A stretch of DNA of 43,356 bases from Candidatus Altarchaeales archaeon (GCA_023252215.1 JAHEXG010000006.1:1-43356), one strand, 5' to 3'; numbered from the stretch's first letter, positions 10,900-19,808 are shown. Made by a program: numbers and translations. Notes: generated by a model not told the origin, from the sequence alone.

Positions 10900-11894
10900 T
10901 GTTGCTCTCGTATCCTGCCTCTCAAATCCTCTATGTTCTTAGCCCCTGTGAGAAACATGGAGATCTTTAGTTCGGTGATGAATTTGTCTACGAGGTCTTG
11001 TATTCCCTTCTTTCCGTCCACCGTCCAGGAGGTCAGGATGGGCAGAGCCATACCCACGCATTGGGCTCCCAATGCCAGCGATTTGGCGGCGTCTATCCCT
11101 GTTCTTATGCCTCCGGAGGCGATGACTGGCATCCCTGTTTTGGCTGCTTCCCGGATGGATTCGGCGGTAGGTATGCCCCAGCCGGAGAATGTTTTTCCGA
11201 TATCCCTTCCAATGCCTTCCGACCTGTGGCTTTCCACCAGGCTCCAGGACGTTCCCCCGGTTCCGGCAACGTCTATTGCAGCAACCTTCAGTAATGATGC
11301 CGTCTCATAGGATATGCCGCAGCCTGTTTCTTTTACTATGACCGGCTTGCCAAGCTTCTTACCTACTTCGTTTATCTTCTTTGCAAGGTCCGAAAAATTC
11401 CTGTTTCCTTCGGTCTGAACGGCTTCCTGCAGGGGATTAATGTGCAATGCCAATGCGTCGGCGCCTATCATATTCACGGCCTTTGCGCATTCCTTTACAG
11501 AGTAGCCGTAGTTGAGTTGAACCGCCCCCAGGTTTGCGATAAGGAAAATATCGGGCGCAACGTCCCTTACCCTGAAGGTATCCTCCAAAGACGAGTCTTC
11601 TATCGCCGCCCGCTGGCTGCCCACCCCGAATCCTACGCCGTATTCCTGCGCTACGGACGCAACGTCCCGGTTTATCTTCGCCGCCTCGGCAACGCCTCCA
11701 GTCATGGCCTCAAAGATTATAGGATAAGAAAGCTTTTTCCCAAGGAACCTGATACCTGTGTCTATCTCATCATAATCTATCTCAGGCAGAGCCTTGTGTG
11801 CGAGCATTACCTCTTTTAACCCCGTATTCCCAGCCTCCACGTTCTCTTCAGTGCAGATCCTCAGGTGGTCCAGCTTCCGGTCATTGATTTTCAT
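10896..11894 (-). CDS. fni: Isopentenyl-diphosphate delta-isomerase, type 2 (FMN-dependent)
   Basis: RKLDHLRIC...PIIFEAMTGGV, GVGSQRAAIED, ALALHINPLQEAVQTEGNRNF, KETGCGIS, IASGGIRTGIDAAKSLALGA. Confidence 0.95.
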   Translation of the reverse strand: MKINDRKLDHLRICTEENVEAGNTGLKEVMLAHKALPEIDYDEIDTGIRFLGKKLSYPIIFEAMTGGVAEAAKINRDVASVAQEYGVGFGVGSQRAAIEDSSLEDTFRVRDVAPDIFLIANLGAVQLNYGYSVKECAKAVNMIGADALALHINPLQEAVQTEGNRNFSDLAKKINEVGKKLGKPVIVKETGCGISYETASLLKVAAIDVAGTGGTSWSLVESHRSEGIGRDIGKTFSGWGIPTAESIREAAKTGMPVIASGGIRTGIDAAKSLALGAQCVGMALPILTSWTVDGKKGIQDLVDKFITELKISMFLTGAKNIEDLRGRIREQH

Positions 11895-11906
11895 ATTCTG
11901 TTATCC

Positions 11907-12719
11907 TTATGAATCCTTTTTAATTATAGTGCCCAAACCCCGTTCACCCAACAGCGCCCGCTTAAGCGTTCCATCCTCAAAGCCGCAGACGATCTCGGAT
12001 TCTATGCCCATGCCGGCAAGGCGCAATAATTCGCCAAGCTTTCCCTTCATACCCCCAGTGACGTCGACGCCTTTCGCAGAACCGATCTCCTTTACCAGGC
12101 CGACGTTCTTTCTGCCAAGCTCTTTTATTATCTTCGCATCTTTGTTCTTCTTAGGATCCCGGTCAAATATGCCCGGAACATCCGCCACCAGTATCACCCG
12201 GTCTGCATTAAGTTTCTTTGCAAGATACGGGACAAGATGGTCTCCCGAGAGGATGCTAACCCCTTTTTCCCGGTCGAATAATACGTCGCCGTATGCTACC
12301 GGCACGATCCCAAGCTTCAGCAGTTCTTTCAGTACGTAGATTGGGAAACTCACAAGCCTTCCATTACGCAATACTCCGCCTGCCGAAGGCTGGAAGGCAA
12401 CTGCCGGAAGGCCCGCCCTGCGCAGGGAATCAACCACCCGGTAATTCAGGCCCTCCATAGACTGATGCGTCTCGGAAATCCCCTCGATCTGCCAGCTTCC
12501 TTTCAGGCCCTTATCCAGGTCATACTTTCGGGCAGGAACATGGCCGAAGGGCCCGGCGCCATGGACTACTACCATGGAAAAACCGGACTCATTCCAAGCC
12601 TCAGTCATCTCTTTTGCCAGCCTGTCCAGGTTAGAGGAATTCACTTCCGGCTTATCCTCGTCTTTCGCAGTTATCGCCGAACCGCCCAATTTTACTACTA
12701 TAAGCTGCTTTTTCTTCAT
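11907..12719 (-). CDS. ipk: Isopentenyl phosphate kinase
   Basis: Amino-acid kinase fold with VVKLGGSAIT, VVVHGAGPFGHVPA (IPK-type His), GDVLFDREKGVSILSGD, VDVTGGMKGKL. Confidence 0.92.
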   Translation of the reverse strand: MKKKQLIVVKLGGSAITAKDEDKPEVNSSNLDRLAKEMTEAWNESGFSMVVVHGAGPFGHVPARKYDLDKGLKGSWQIEGISETHQSMEGLNYRVVDSLRRAGLPAVAFQPSAGGVLRNGRLVSFPIYVLKELLKLGIVPVAYGDVLFDREKGVSILSGDHLVPYLAKKLNADRVILVADVPGIFDRDPKKNKDAKIIKELGRKNVGLVKEIGSAKGVDVTGGMKGKLGELLRLAGMGIESEIVCGFEDGTLKRALLGERGLGTIIKKDS

Positions 12720-12761
12720 TCTACAAGTTAATAATGGTCTACGCGAGAATAAAAAAATGAT

Positions 12762-13145
12762 CTAACCAACCCTTACGACGCCATCAAGGATATCGACGGT
12801 ATCGCCCGAACAAATCTTTGAAATGTCCACCTTATCCACGCAGGGTATGTCCGATATGATGGCGCCGACCGCAACGATCGGCTCGCATTCCGAATTGATT
12901 ATTCCGATGGGCGCGCTTCCCTCTTTTTTCATCCTGTAAAGAGAATACGAGCCCACAGTAGAGCCCTTGCCGTAGGGGAAGACGAGTATTTTGCCCTTTA
13001 TGCTCTGGCCGAATAGCTCGTGGCCTTTTTCCGTAACGATGCCTGTCTTCGGGTCGACGAAGCCAAAGAACGATACCGGGGTTTTGGAAACGAGGGCAAT
13101 TCCTTTGGCTGCGCCTTTTTTGATGACCCGGCCTTTTAGCTCCAT
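12762..13145 (-). CDS. Aconitase X swivel domain / phosphomevalonate dehydratase small subunit (DUF126)
   Basis: MELKGRVIKKGAAKGIALVSKTPVSFFGFVDPKTGIV...GKILVFPYGKGSTVGSYSLYRMKKEGSAPIGII; start overlaps the large-subunit stop (ATGA). Confidence 0.9.
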   Translation of the reverse strand: MELKGRVIKKGAAKGIALVSKTPVSFFGFVDPKTGIVTEKGHELFGQSIKGKILVFPYGKGSTVGSYSLYRMKKEGSAPIGIINSECEPIVAVGAIISDIPCVDKVDISKICSGDTVDILDGVVRVG

Positions 13146-14347
13146 CACTCCCACCTCCCGGACACAGCCGCATCGATGCATTTTTTAAGCGGGCCGTACC
13201 TTGTCGATAGTTTGCAGTGCGAGGGCGCATAGCAGGCCGCTTTCCCGGCGTTTGTCGCCATTGTCTTATAGCCTAGCTCCTCTATTGGCGCAACTATCAT
13301 GCAGGTGTCTGCGACGACTAATGCCCCGCTCTTCTCTATCTCCTCCACGAGCGGTCCCGCATTATCTTTTATCTTCCTTGCAGTAGTTATCCATACTGCC
13401 GACTTAACCTTCTTTCCCTTAAGGAGGGCGGCTATTTCCCGCAATTCGTCAAGGGACGCATGCGGGCAGCCGATGGCTACGTAATCGATGTCCTTTGCAT
13501 CGGAATCGAGTGCGTCGTATCCTTCCTTTAGATCCTTTACTGTTATCCTTTCAGCATAAGACAATACCATGTTATACCTCTTTGCTTCAGGCGTAACGCC
13601 GTCGACATGGTATAATGCCACGGAGCCCGCGGCAGCCATCGTCGCTCCAAGGGTTCTGAGTTGGTCGGATAATACTTTTTTGTTCTTTTCAAGATAGAAA
13701 TACGGCACCTTCGTTCCTGCCCTTTTTCCAATGATATAACCAAGGGCACCATAATCCGCGTGGTCTTTTAATTCGCATTCCACATTGACTACTAAAGATG
13801 CCTTCCTGTTCGCGTCAAGGTGCAGGCCGTACCTCGGAGTGCAGCCTGCGATGGCCGCGGCCAGTGCCGAAGGCCCTCCCTCCCGGTTCGTCCTTGCGCC
13901 CATTACGGAATTCTCGTAAGACACGGCCGAGGACTCGGACCAAGCTATGTGGTCGCCGTATTTTGGGGCGTTGCCGATCATGTAAGGCGCACAGGTGCAC
14001 GACGGGGTGATGCCCATAGAAACGTAGGCGTCTACCACTTCTTTCTGCTTTTTCGCAAACTCCTCTGATATGCCGAGCGCCTTCCAGTTCTCTATGTCCG
14101 CGCCCGCCGGATTCAACGTAGTCGGGACTATGACACGCGCGCCCTTGGCAGCCCAGTCCTGCAAAAACTCCAGGCCCGCGTCGCCCAGATTTTTGTAACT
14201 TACCCCGGAAACCTGGGAACTAGTGATCGGGACCATGTCCCTTGCGCCGTAGATCTCCCCGAGGGCGACGAGGATCTCCATTGCCTTCTGGATTCCTTCC
14301 CCTAATTTTCCGTCGAGCATGTCCTGCTCTTCTTTGGTGAGCTTCAT
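13145..14347 (-). CDS. Aconitase X catalytic domain / phosphomevalonate dehydratase large subunit (DUF521)
   Basis: MKLTKEEQDMLDGKLGEGIQKAMEILVALGEIYGA; CTCAPYMIGNAPKYGDHIAWSESSAVSYENSVMGARTNREGGPSALAAAIAG; CMIVAP. Confidence 0.92.
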   Translation of the reverse strand: MKLTKEEQDMLDGKLGEGIQKAMEILVALGEIYGARDMVPITSSQVSGVSYKNLGDAGLEFLQDWAAKGARVIVPTTLNPAGADIENWKALGISEEFAKKQKEVVDAYVSMGITPSCTCAPYMIGNAPKYGDHIAWSESSAVSYENSVMGARTNREGGPSALAAAIAGCTPRYGLHLDANRKASLVVNVECELKDHADYGALGYIIGKRAGTKVPYFYLEKNKKVLSDQLRTLGATMAAAGSVALYHVDGVTPEAKRYNMVLSYAERITVKDLKEGYDALDSDAKDIDYVAIGCPHASLDELREIAALLKGKKVKSAVWITTARKIKDNAGPLVEEIEKSGALVVADTCMIVAPIEELGYKTMATNAGKAACYAPSHCKLSTRYGPLKKCIDAAVSGRWE

Positions 14348-14351
14348 TATT

Positions 14352-15638
14352 TTATTCCCCTATTCGTCCCTTCAAGAACTTCTCTTTCGGCTTGCCCCAG
14401 GGGATGGTCGCGTCTATCCCCGCCTTGCTCGTGGTCCTGTCTGCTTCCGCTGATGCGTCGAGGCTGCTTCCTTTTTCTTTCTTTATGTTCCAGTCTTTTC
14501 CTGCCTGGCTCCTGGTGGCTATCGCCCATTCTACTTCGTTTATGTCGTGGATGTCTATGTCTTCGTCTACGACCACGACGTGTTTCATGCTGGCGTGGCC
14601 CCTAAATGCGGCTTCTGCCGCCTTTTTTCCGTCGTCTTCTTTTTCCTTTTTTATCTTTACCACGCCGTCGAACCATCTGCATCCGCCGTCCGTCAGAATT
14701 ACGTCTTTGCAGGCGCAGACCTTCTTTACTTCCCGGTATATGACCGGCTCTCTTGGCATGCCCATGAGGAACTTGTGCTCGCTCATCGATGCTACGAGGC
14801 CGTGGTATATCGGATCCTTCCTGTGGGTTATGCAGTCTATTTCCAGGACGGGCTCTTTTCGGATTATGTCGAATGTTCCTGTGATGTCGATGAACGGGCC
14901 TTCAGTCGTGCGTTCTTTTGTGATCCTTCCTTCCAGGACGTATTCTGCGTCTGCGGGTACGAGGAGATCGTTTGTCTTGCATTTGATTACTTTGTACGGG
15001 TTCAGGGTGTTTGCTATGCTCATTTCGCTGATGCCTGTTTGCGCTGATACTGCCGCTGCGAGGAGTATTGCCGGGTGTAGGCCGATGCATATTGCAACGT
15101 CCAGTTCTCCGCCTGCTCTTTCCAGGTACTTGTATAAGTCGCGCTGGCATATCCTGGCGACCATCCTGTTCTTGCCTATGCGGGCAGTTCGGTGGTAGCT
15201 TAGGTTGTAGCCGTATTCTTTGTCGTATGAAACATATACGCCGGCTGTTATGTAGGGGCGCTCCCTGCTGCTATGCGTGAGTATCGGCATTTTTTCCAGG
15301 TCTACTATTTCTTCCACGACTTCCTGGCACGGGCCTTTGCTTATTTTGGCCGGCTCTTTGGGTTTGTCTATCGCGTCCGCAATGTATTCAAGGAGGTTTG
15401 TTCCTTCTTCTATTCCGAAGGCTCTGGCAAAATTCCTGCGCGAGCCGCATACGCCTCCCGCTACTTTGTTGTCTGTGCCTTTGACTTTTTCAAAGAGTAT
15501 GGTCTTTCCGTCGTTTTCTTTCAGTATGCGGGCTGCTTCCAGGTATGGGTCAACCTCTTTTTTTACTGTTGTAAGCTCTCCTTCTTTTCTGAGGAGTTCG
15601 AGGAAATCGCGTAATCCGGTCATTTTTCTTTGCCCCAT
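14352..15638 (-). CDS. UbiD-family decarboxylase, probable trans-anhydromevalonate-5-phosphate decarboxylase
   Basis: LRDFLELLRKEGELTTVKKEVDP...; AEYVLEGRITKERTTEGPFIDITGTFD; in a cluster with UbiX and aconitase X subunits. Confidence 0.9.
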   Translation of the reverse strand: MGQRKMTGLRDFLELLRKEGELTTVKKEVDPYLEAARILKENDGKTILFEKVKGTDNKVAGGVCGSRRNFARAFGIEEGTNLLEYIADAIDKPKEPAKISKGPCQEVVEEIVDLEKMPILTHSSRERPYITAGVYVSYDKEYGYNLSYHRTARIGKNRMVARICQRDLYKYLERAGGELDVAICIGLHPAILLAAAVSAQTGISEMSIANTLNPYKVIKCKTNDLLVPADAEYVLEGRITKERTTEGPFIDITGTFDIIRKEPVLEIDCITHRKDPIYHGLVASMSEHKFLMGMPREPVIYREVKKVCACKDVILTDGGCRWFDGVVKIKKEKEDDGKKAAEAAFRGHASMKHVVVVDEDIDIHDINEVEWAIATRSQAGKDWNIKKEKGSSLDASAEADRTTSKAGIDATIPWGKPKEKFLKGRIGE

Positions 15639-16189
15639 TTATTGTACAGGTCGTGTTCTATCCGGAGACAGTCCAGCACTTTTCCGACAAAGAAATCGTT
15701 TACGTCGTCTATGGTCCTGGGCTTGTAGTAATAGGCCATGACCGGCGGAACGATCAGTGCGCCGTCTCCTTTTAGTTTAGCCATGTTCTCCAGTGCCGCG
15801 AGCGAAAGAGGCGTATCCCTCGGCGAGACCACAAGAAGCCTTCCTGTCTTCATCACATTCTCTGCGGCCCGGTTTATGAGGTTGTCGCACAGGCCGTTCG
15901 CTATGGCGGAAAGGGTCTTCATGGAGCAGGGAAGAACTGTCATCGCATCGACGCCGTAGGAGGAACTGGCTATCCCCGCCGACATGTCGTCCTCGTCGTA
16001 ACTGTAATCTGCAAGCTTTCTTGCGGCCGACAGGTCCGTTTCCTCAAAGCCGGCTATCTCTTTTGCGGCCTCGGATATTATGAGGTGCACCTCGTATTTG
16101 TCCCTGTTTTCCTTTGTTTTCAGGAATTCGACCAGCCTTTTTCCCAGGACGACGCCGGATGCGCCGCAGATGGCAACGACGATTTTCAT
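15620..16189 (-). CDS. ubiX: UbiX-like flavin prenyltransferase
   Basis: MKIVVAICGASGVVLGKRLVEFL; VLPCSMKTLSAIANGLCDNLINRAAENVMKTGRLLVVSPRDTPLS. Confidence 0.94.
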   Translation of the reverse strand: MKIVVAICGASGVVLGKRLVEFLKTKENRDKYEVHLIISEAAKEIAGFEETDLSAARKLADYSYDEDDMSAGIASSSYGVDAMTVLPCSMKTLSAIANGLCDNLINRAAENVMKTGRLLVVSPRDTPLSLAALENMAKLKGDGALIVPPVMAYYYKPRTIDDVNDFFVGKVLDCLRIEHDLYNKWGKEK

Positions 16190-16258
16190 TTTTTTGTTAC
16201 CTGTTAAATTAATTGGAACCCATAATATATTTTGACTTAGAAGACATAAACTGAAAAA

Positions 16259-17377
16259 ATGGACATCGCGCTAAAAGAAGTCATCGAGGGCCGCACCCGC
16301 CTGCTCGTACCGGTAGAAGGCGATATGACCAAAAAAGACCCTGTCTTCTATAACCCTGTCATGGAGATGAACCGGGACATATCTGTTGCTGTCGCGTCCA
16401 TCGCAAAGCCCGAGGCCTTCTGCGACCTGCTCGCAGGCACCGGGGCAAGGGGCATACGGGTTGCAAACGAGGTAGGGGTTCCGGTGCTTATGAACGACAT
16501 AAACCCCGACGCAGTCGAACTAATAAAGAAGAACGCGGAACTGAACAAACTATCTGTGGAAGCCACCTGCCTTGACGCAAACAGGGTGCTTGCGGACCGC
16601 AGGTTTGATTTCATAGACATCGATCCCTTTGGTACGCCTGTGCGCTGCATGGATTCCGCTGTGCGTGCGATAGATACCGGGGGCATCCTGGGCGTCACTG
16701 CGACAGATACTGCGGCGTTGTGCGGTTCTTCTCCGAGGGCCTGCGTGAAGAAATACGCCTCCACCTCCCTGCGAACAGACTACTATAACGAACTGGGCCT
16801 GCGCATACTGATAGGATTCGTTGCATCGATCGCCGCGAGGCATGAGAAGGGGATTACGCCTCTGTTTTCCCATTGCACGCACCACTATTTCAAGACCTAC
16901 GTGAAGATGAAAAGAGGGCCTGGCGCAGCTACTGAGACCTTGAAGAACCTGGGTTATCTGCAGCACTGTTTTTCCTGCCGCTTCCGGGGCTATGAGAAGC
17001 TGGGCAACCTTGCGGCTACCTGCGTCTGCGGGTCTAAACTGCACAACTGCGGCCCCCTTTGGACTGGAAGATACGCTGAGCCTGATTTCTGCCGGAAATT
17101 GCAGAAGGAGTTTTCCGAGGGCAGCTATGGGCTGGGAAAGGAGGCCCTTGCCCTGGCAAAGACGATAGAACTGGAGCAGGCGGTCACTCTTCCTTATTAC
17201 GACGTGCACAAGGTTGCGCGCAGCATGGGCGTTCAGCCGCGTTCCATGGAAGAGCTTATAAAGGATTATGAGCGCGCCGGTTCCCGCGCTGTGAGGACGC
17301 ATTTCTGCGGCACTGGTCTGAGGATCGATGCAGGGATTTCTATTGTTTCTGATGTTATTGCAAGTAATATGCAATAA
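16259..17377 (+). CDS. trm1: tRNA (guanine26-N2)-dimethyltransferase Trm1
   Basis: DLLAGTGARGIRVANEVG; FDFIDIDPFGTPVRCMDSAVRAIDTGGILGVTATDTAALCGSSPRACVKKY. Confidence 0.94.
   Translation: MDIALKEVIEGRTRLLVPVEGDMTKKDPVFYNPVMEMNRDISVAVASIAKPEAFCDLLAGTGARGIRVANEVGVPVLMNDINPDAVELIKKNAELNKLSVEATCLDANRVLADRRFDFIDIDPFGTPVRCMDSAVRAIDTGGILGVTATDTAALCGSSPRACVKKYASTSLRTDYYNELGLRILIGFVASIAARHEKGITPLFSHCTHHYFKTYVKMKRGPGAATETLKNLGYLQHCFSCRFRGYEKLGNLAATCVCGSKLHNCGPLWTGRYAEPDFCRKLQKEFSEGSYGLGKEALALAKTIELEQAVTLPYYDVHKVARSMGVQPRSMEELIKDYERAGSRAVRTHFCGTGLRIDAGISIVSDVIASNMQ
17355..17377. promoter_or_regulatory. Inverted repeat TTATTGCA-N7-TGCAATAA, with a third half-site TGCAATAA at 17415-17422
   Basis: Direct reading; the third copy overlaps TATA-like AATATAAATA just upstream of the 17435 ORF. 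Confidence 0.5.
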
Positions 17378-17434
17378 TGGTATAAAATATTAACTATTAC
17401 TATTTTAAGTCATTTGCAATAATATAAATATACT

Positions 17435-17815
17435 ATGCAGAATTCTGTTGTACGCCTTGCGAAGATAAGCATTGACCCCGAAAAACCGCCTGCCGGCCTT
17501 GGAGATCTTCTTGAAGCGCTTTTCTGGAAGGAGCCTGAGCTGGCAGAACAGGCAGAGGACTTTCTAAAACACGTAAAAGAATGGCAGAGGACTGAATCGC
17601 CTTACACTGTAGACGGCTGGGAGAAATACTGCAAGAGAACCGGCCTATCCCAGAGCCAGTACTCCAATATGCTCAAAAGGCTGCGGAAAGCAGGCATGTT
17701 AGACAAGTCCTACAACAAAGCGCGCAAAGCCCATGAACTGAGAATATCCGGTCGCTTTTCCCGCGCTACTGCTGAAATGAGCAGGGTATGGCAGGATTAC
17801 TTAAAGGATTATTAA
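17435..17815 (+). CDS. Small predicted winged-helix DNA-binding protein
   Basis: KYCKRTGLSQSQYSNMLKRLRKAGMLDKSYNKARKAHELRIS looks like a wHTH. Confidence 0.6.
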   Translation: MQNSVVRLAKISIDPEKPPAGLGDLLEALFWKEPELAEQAEDFLKHVKEWQRTESPYTVDGWEKYCKRTGLSQSQYSNMLKRLRKAGMLDKSYNKARKAHELRISGRFSRATAEMSRVWQDYLKDY

Positions 17816-17818
17816 TCC

Positions 17819-18763
17819 ATGAATGACCTAATATACTCCTATAAATATACTCCTATAATTAAAGTGAAACAAGAAAACGCCCCAGGCAAGACATTAGCAA
17901 AAATCAAGGTCTTCCTGGGTCTTATCAGGATCAGAAACTGCGCCATGACTTTTATTGCAGTGCTTCTAGGCGCTTCTTTCATAGACGCAGGCTCGGTGTT
18001 CACTGTGAAAGTGCTGATGGCAGGCTTCGCCGCATTCATAATAACCGGCGCCGGGAACATAATAAACGACTACTTCGACTACGAAATAGACCGCATCAAC
18101 CGGCCCAACCGCGCGCTGCCAAGCAACAAGATAAGCAAAAGCGACGCCATGATGCTCTCGCTCGCATTCTTCGCGATCGGCCTGGGAATGTCCAAATACG
18201 TCAACATATACTGCTTTCTAATAGCCGTATCCAACGTCATAGTGCTCCTGGTCTATGGAAAATACTCCAAGAAGATGTACCTGTTGTCAAACCTGATAGT
18301 AAGCTACCTTGTCGCATCGATATTCGTATACGGCGCATTCGCCAACCAAACCGTGGGATTGCTGGAAATGGGCAAATTGCAGATGGTCGCCCTGCTGTCG
18401 GGATGCGCATTCTTCGCCACCCTCTCAAGAGAGATCATGAAAGACATAGAAGACATAGAAGGCGACCGCAAAAAATACGCGATAACCCTCCCGATACGCC
18501 TGGGCGTCGAAAAAGCGCGGGACACGTCCAAGACCTTCCTGTTCATCGCAATGATCCTCTCACTTGCGCCTTTTTACCCCGGATTCGCACCCCCCCGTTT
18601 CAGCCTCTTCTTCTACGGAGTATTCATATTGATCGCGGACGCAATGTTCCTATCCTCTCTGAGGATGCATCCCTCGCTAAGCCAGAGAACGATGACTGCG
18701 GGGATGGTCATGTCGATAGTTGCGTTCTTCTCAGGAGAACTATTAGCGGCTTTGCTGCCCTGA
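17819..18763 (+). CDS. UbiA-family prenyltransferase, probable digeranylgeranylglyceryl phosphate synthase
   Basis: First Asp-rich motif NDYFDYEIDRINRPNRALPSNKIS; second DIEDIEGDRKKYAITLPIRLG; multiple TM segments. Confidence 0.88.
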   Translation: MNDLIYSYKYTPIIKVKQENAPGKTLAKIKVFLGLIRIRNCAMTFIAVLLGASFIDAGSVFTVKVLMAGFAAFIITGAGNIINDYFDYEIDRINRPNRALPSNKISKSDAMMLSLAFFAIGLGMSKYVNIYCFLIAVSNVIVLLVYGKYSKKMYLLSNLIVSYLVASIFVYGAFANQTVGLLEMGKLQMVALLSGCAFFATLSREIMKDIEDIEGDRKKYAITLPIRLGVEKARDTSKTFLFIAMILSLAPFYPGFAPPRFSLFFYGVFILIADAMFLSSLRMHPSLSQRTMTAGMVMSIVAFFSGELLAALLP

Positions 18764-18807
18764 TATAAAAACCCTAAGACAGAATAATAACTTCAATAAA
18801 AATATGC

Positions 18808-18916
18808 GCCTCTGTAGCTCAGCCGGTGGAGCGCTGCCTTGGTATCTACGTGCCGGACAACAGTCCGGTACTCGACAAAAAGGCAGAGGTCACGAGTTCA
18901 AATCTCGTCAGAGGCT
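18808..18916 (+). tRNA. tRNA-Thr (anticodon GGT) with a 36-nt intron (18845-18880)
   Basis: Acceptor GCCTCTG/CAGAGGC with U73, D-arm GCTC...GAGC, anticodon stem CTGCC/GGCAG, T arm ACGAGTTCAAATCTCGT. Loop read as TTGGTA^intron^A. Intron holds a 9-bp hairpin GTGCCGGAC-AACA-GTCCGGTAC. Confidence 0.85.
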
Positions 18917-18959
18917 ATCGGTTTATGCCTGAATCAATCAGGGGATCTAAGCTCCCGAT
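18917..18959 (+). other. Predicted structured element directly after tRNA-Thr
   Basis: Nested pairing ATCGG/CCGAT enclosing CCTGA-ATCAA-TCAGG, with a competing GGGA/TCCC. Confidence 0.3.
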
Positions 18960-18987
18960 GCATTATTTTGTTTGAGGCGATGCCAAA

Positions 18988-19506
18988 ATGATAGATGGCT
19001 CAATGCTCCAGATTATGAAGCTTACCGGGGACTTGCTTCATTTGACTAAAGATTTTGACTGCAAAGACAAGGACTTAAATGAGTTTATCCAGGTAGACGC
19101 CCTAAAATATGGGCGAGGCAAGCTCGCAGTAACATATGCCGTACTCTATGATCGGGAATTGGTCGGCTATTTTTGCCTCTCTAACGACTCCATAAGCCTA
19201 AATTCCGAAGACAAGAGAAAGATGGATCGTCTCGGCAAAAGCCAGAAAAACTATCCCGCGATAAAGATAGGCCGCCTCGGAGTATCCTGCGCCCGATGGG
19301 GTCAAGGAGTCGGTTCATTCATCATCGGAAACGTCGTAAGCAAAGCATTAGAACACTCGGAGAACATGGGGTGCCGGTATATAACCGTGGACGCATACAA
19401 CAAGGAAGGAGCCTTATCGTTCTACTCAAAAAACAGCTTCAAACCATTCAGCGAAAAAGGAGAAAAACCGAATAAACCAATGTATTTGGACATAATGCCC
19501 GAATAA
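18988..19506 (+). CDS. GNAT-family N-acetyltransferase, toxin-like
   Basis: KDFDCKDKDLNEFIQVDALKYGRGKLAVTYAVLYDRELVGYFCLS...IGRLGVSCARWGQGVGSFIIGNVV (acetyl-CoA loop)...VDAYNKEGALSFYSKNSFK. Confidence 0.88.
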   Translation: MIDGSMLQIMKLTGDLLHLTKDFDCKDKDLNEFIQVDALKYGRGKLAVTYAVLYDRELVGYFCLSNDSISLNSEDKRKMDRLGKSQKNYPAIKIGRLGVSCARWGQGVGSFIIGNVVSKALEHSENMGCRYITVDAYNKEGALSFYSKNSFKPFSEKGEKPNKPMYLDIMPE

Positions 19507-19508
19507 AA

Positions 19509-19682
19509 TCAGCCCCAAGGCTTTGTCTTAGCATAGATTCTGCGGCACTCTGCAAAAAAGGCCTTACGTTTCTCATACTCAGGATCGCCGGGCCTAAGGT
19601 TGTCGATCCTCTCCTTTTCTTTAAGGAATCTTTTCGCATCCTCGCCTGTTAAAACCGGCGTAGGTTCGATTGGTCGAGCCAT
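19509..19682 (-). CDS. 57-aa small conserved-looking ORF (candidate antitoxin), absent from ORF track
   Basis: Translated by hand: MARPIEPTPVLTGEDAKRFLKEKERIDNLRPGDPEYEKRKAFFAECRRIYAKTKPWG*. Stop lies 2 nt from the GNAT stop. Confidence 0.75.
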   Translation of the reverse strand: MARPIEPTPVLTGEDAKRFLKEKERIDNLRPGDPEYEKRKAFFAECRRIYAKTKPWG

Positions 19683-19808
19683 TTTTTTCTAACGAGTGTA
19701 TTATATTTACGGAAGAGCGATTAAAATCTCTGGAAAATAAGTCAAAGGATACTGGTCTTATTTAAAGGAAATAGTATGAACAAGAATTAAAAAGGCTTTA
19801 TTTTTTTT

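Noticed and set aside
14392-15198. 268-aa plus-strand ORF over ubiD
   Set aside because: UbiD frame is clearly the coding one.
16550-17374. 274-aa minus-strand ORF antisense to trm1
   Set aside because: Trm1 frame has strong family motifs; the opposite frame has none.
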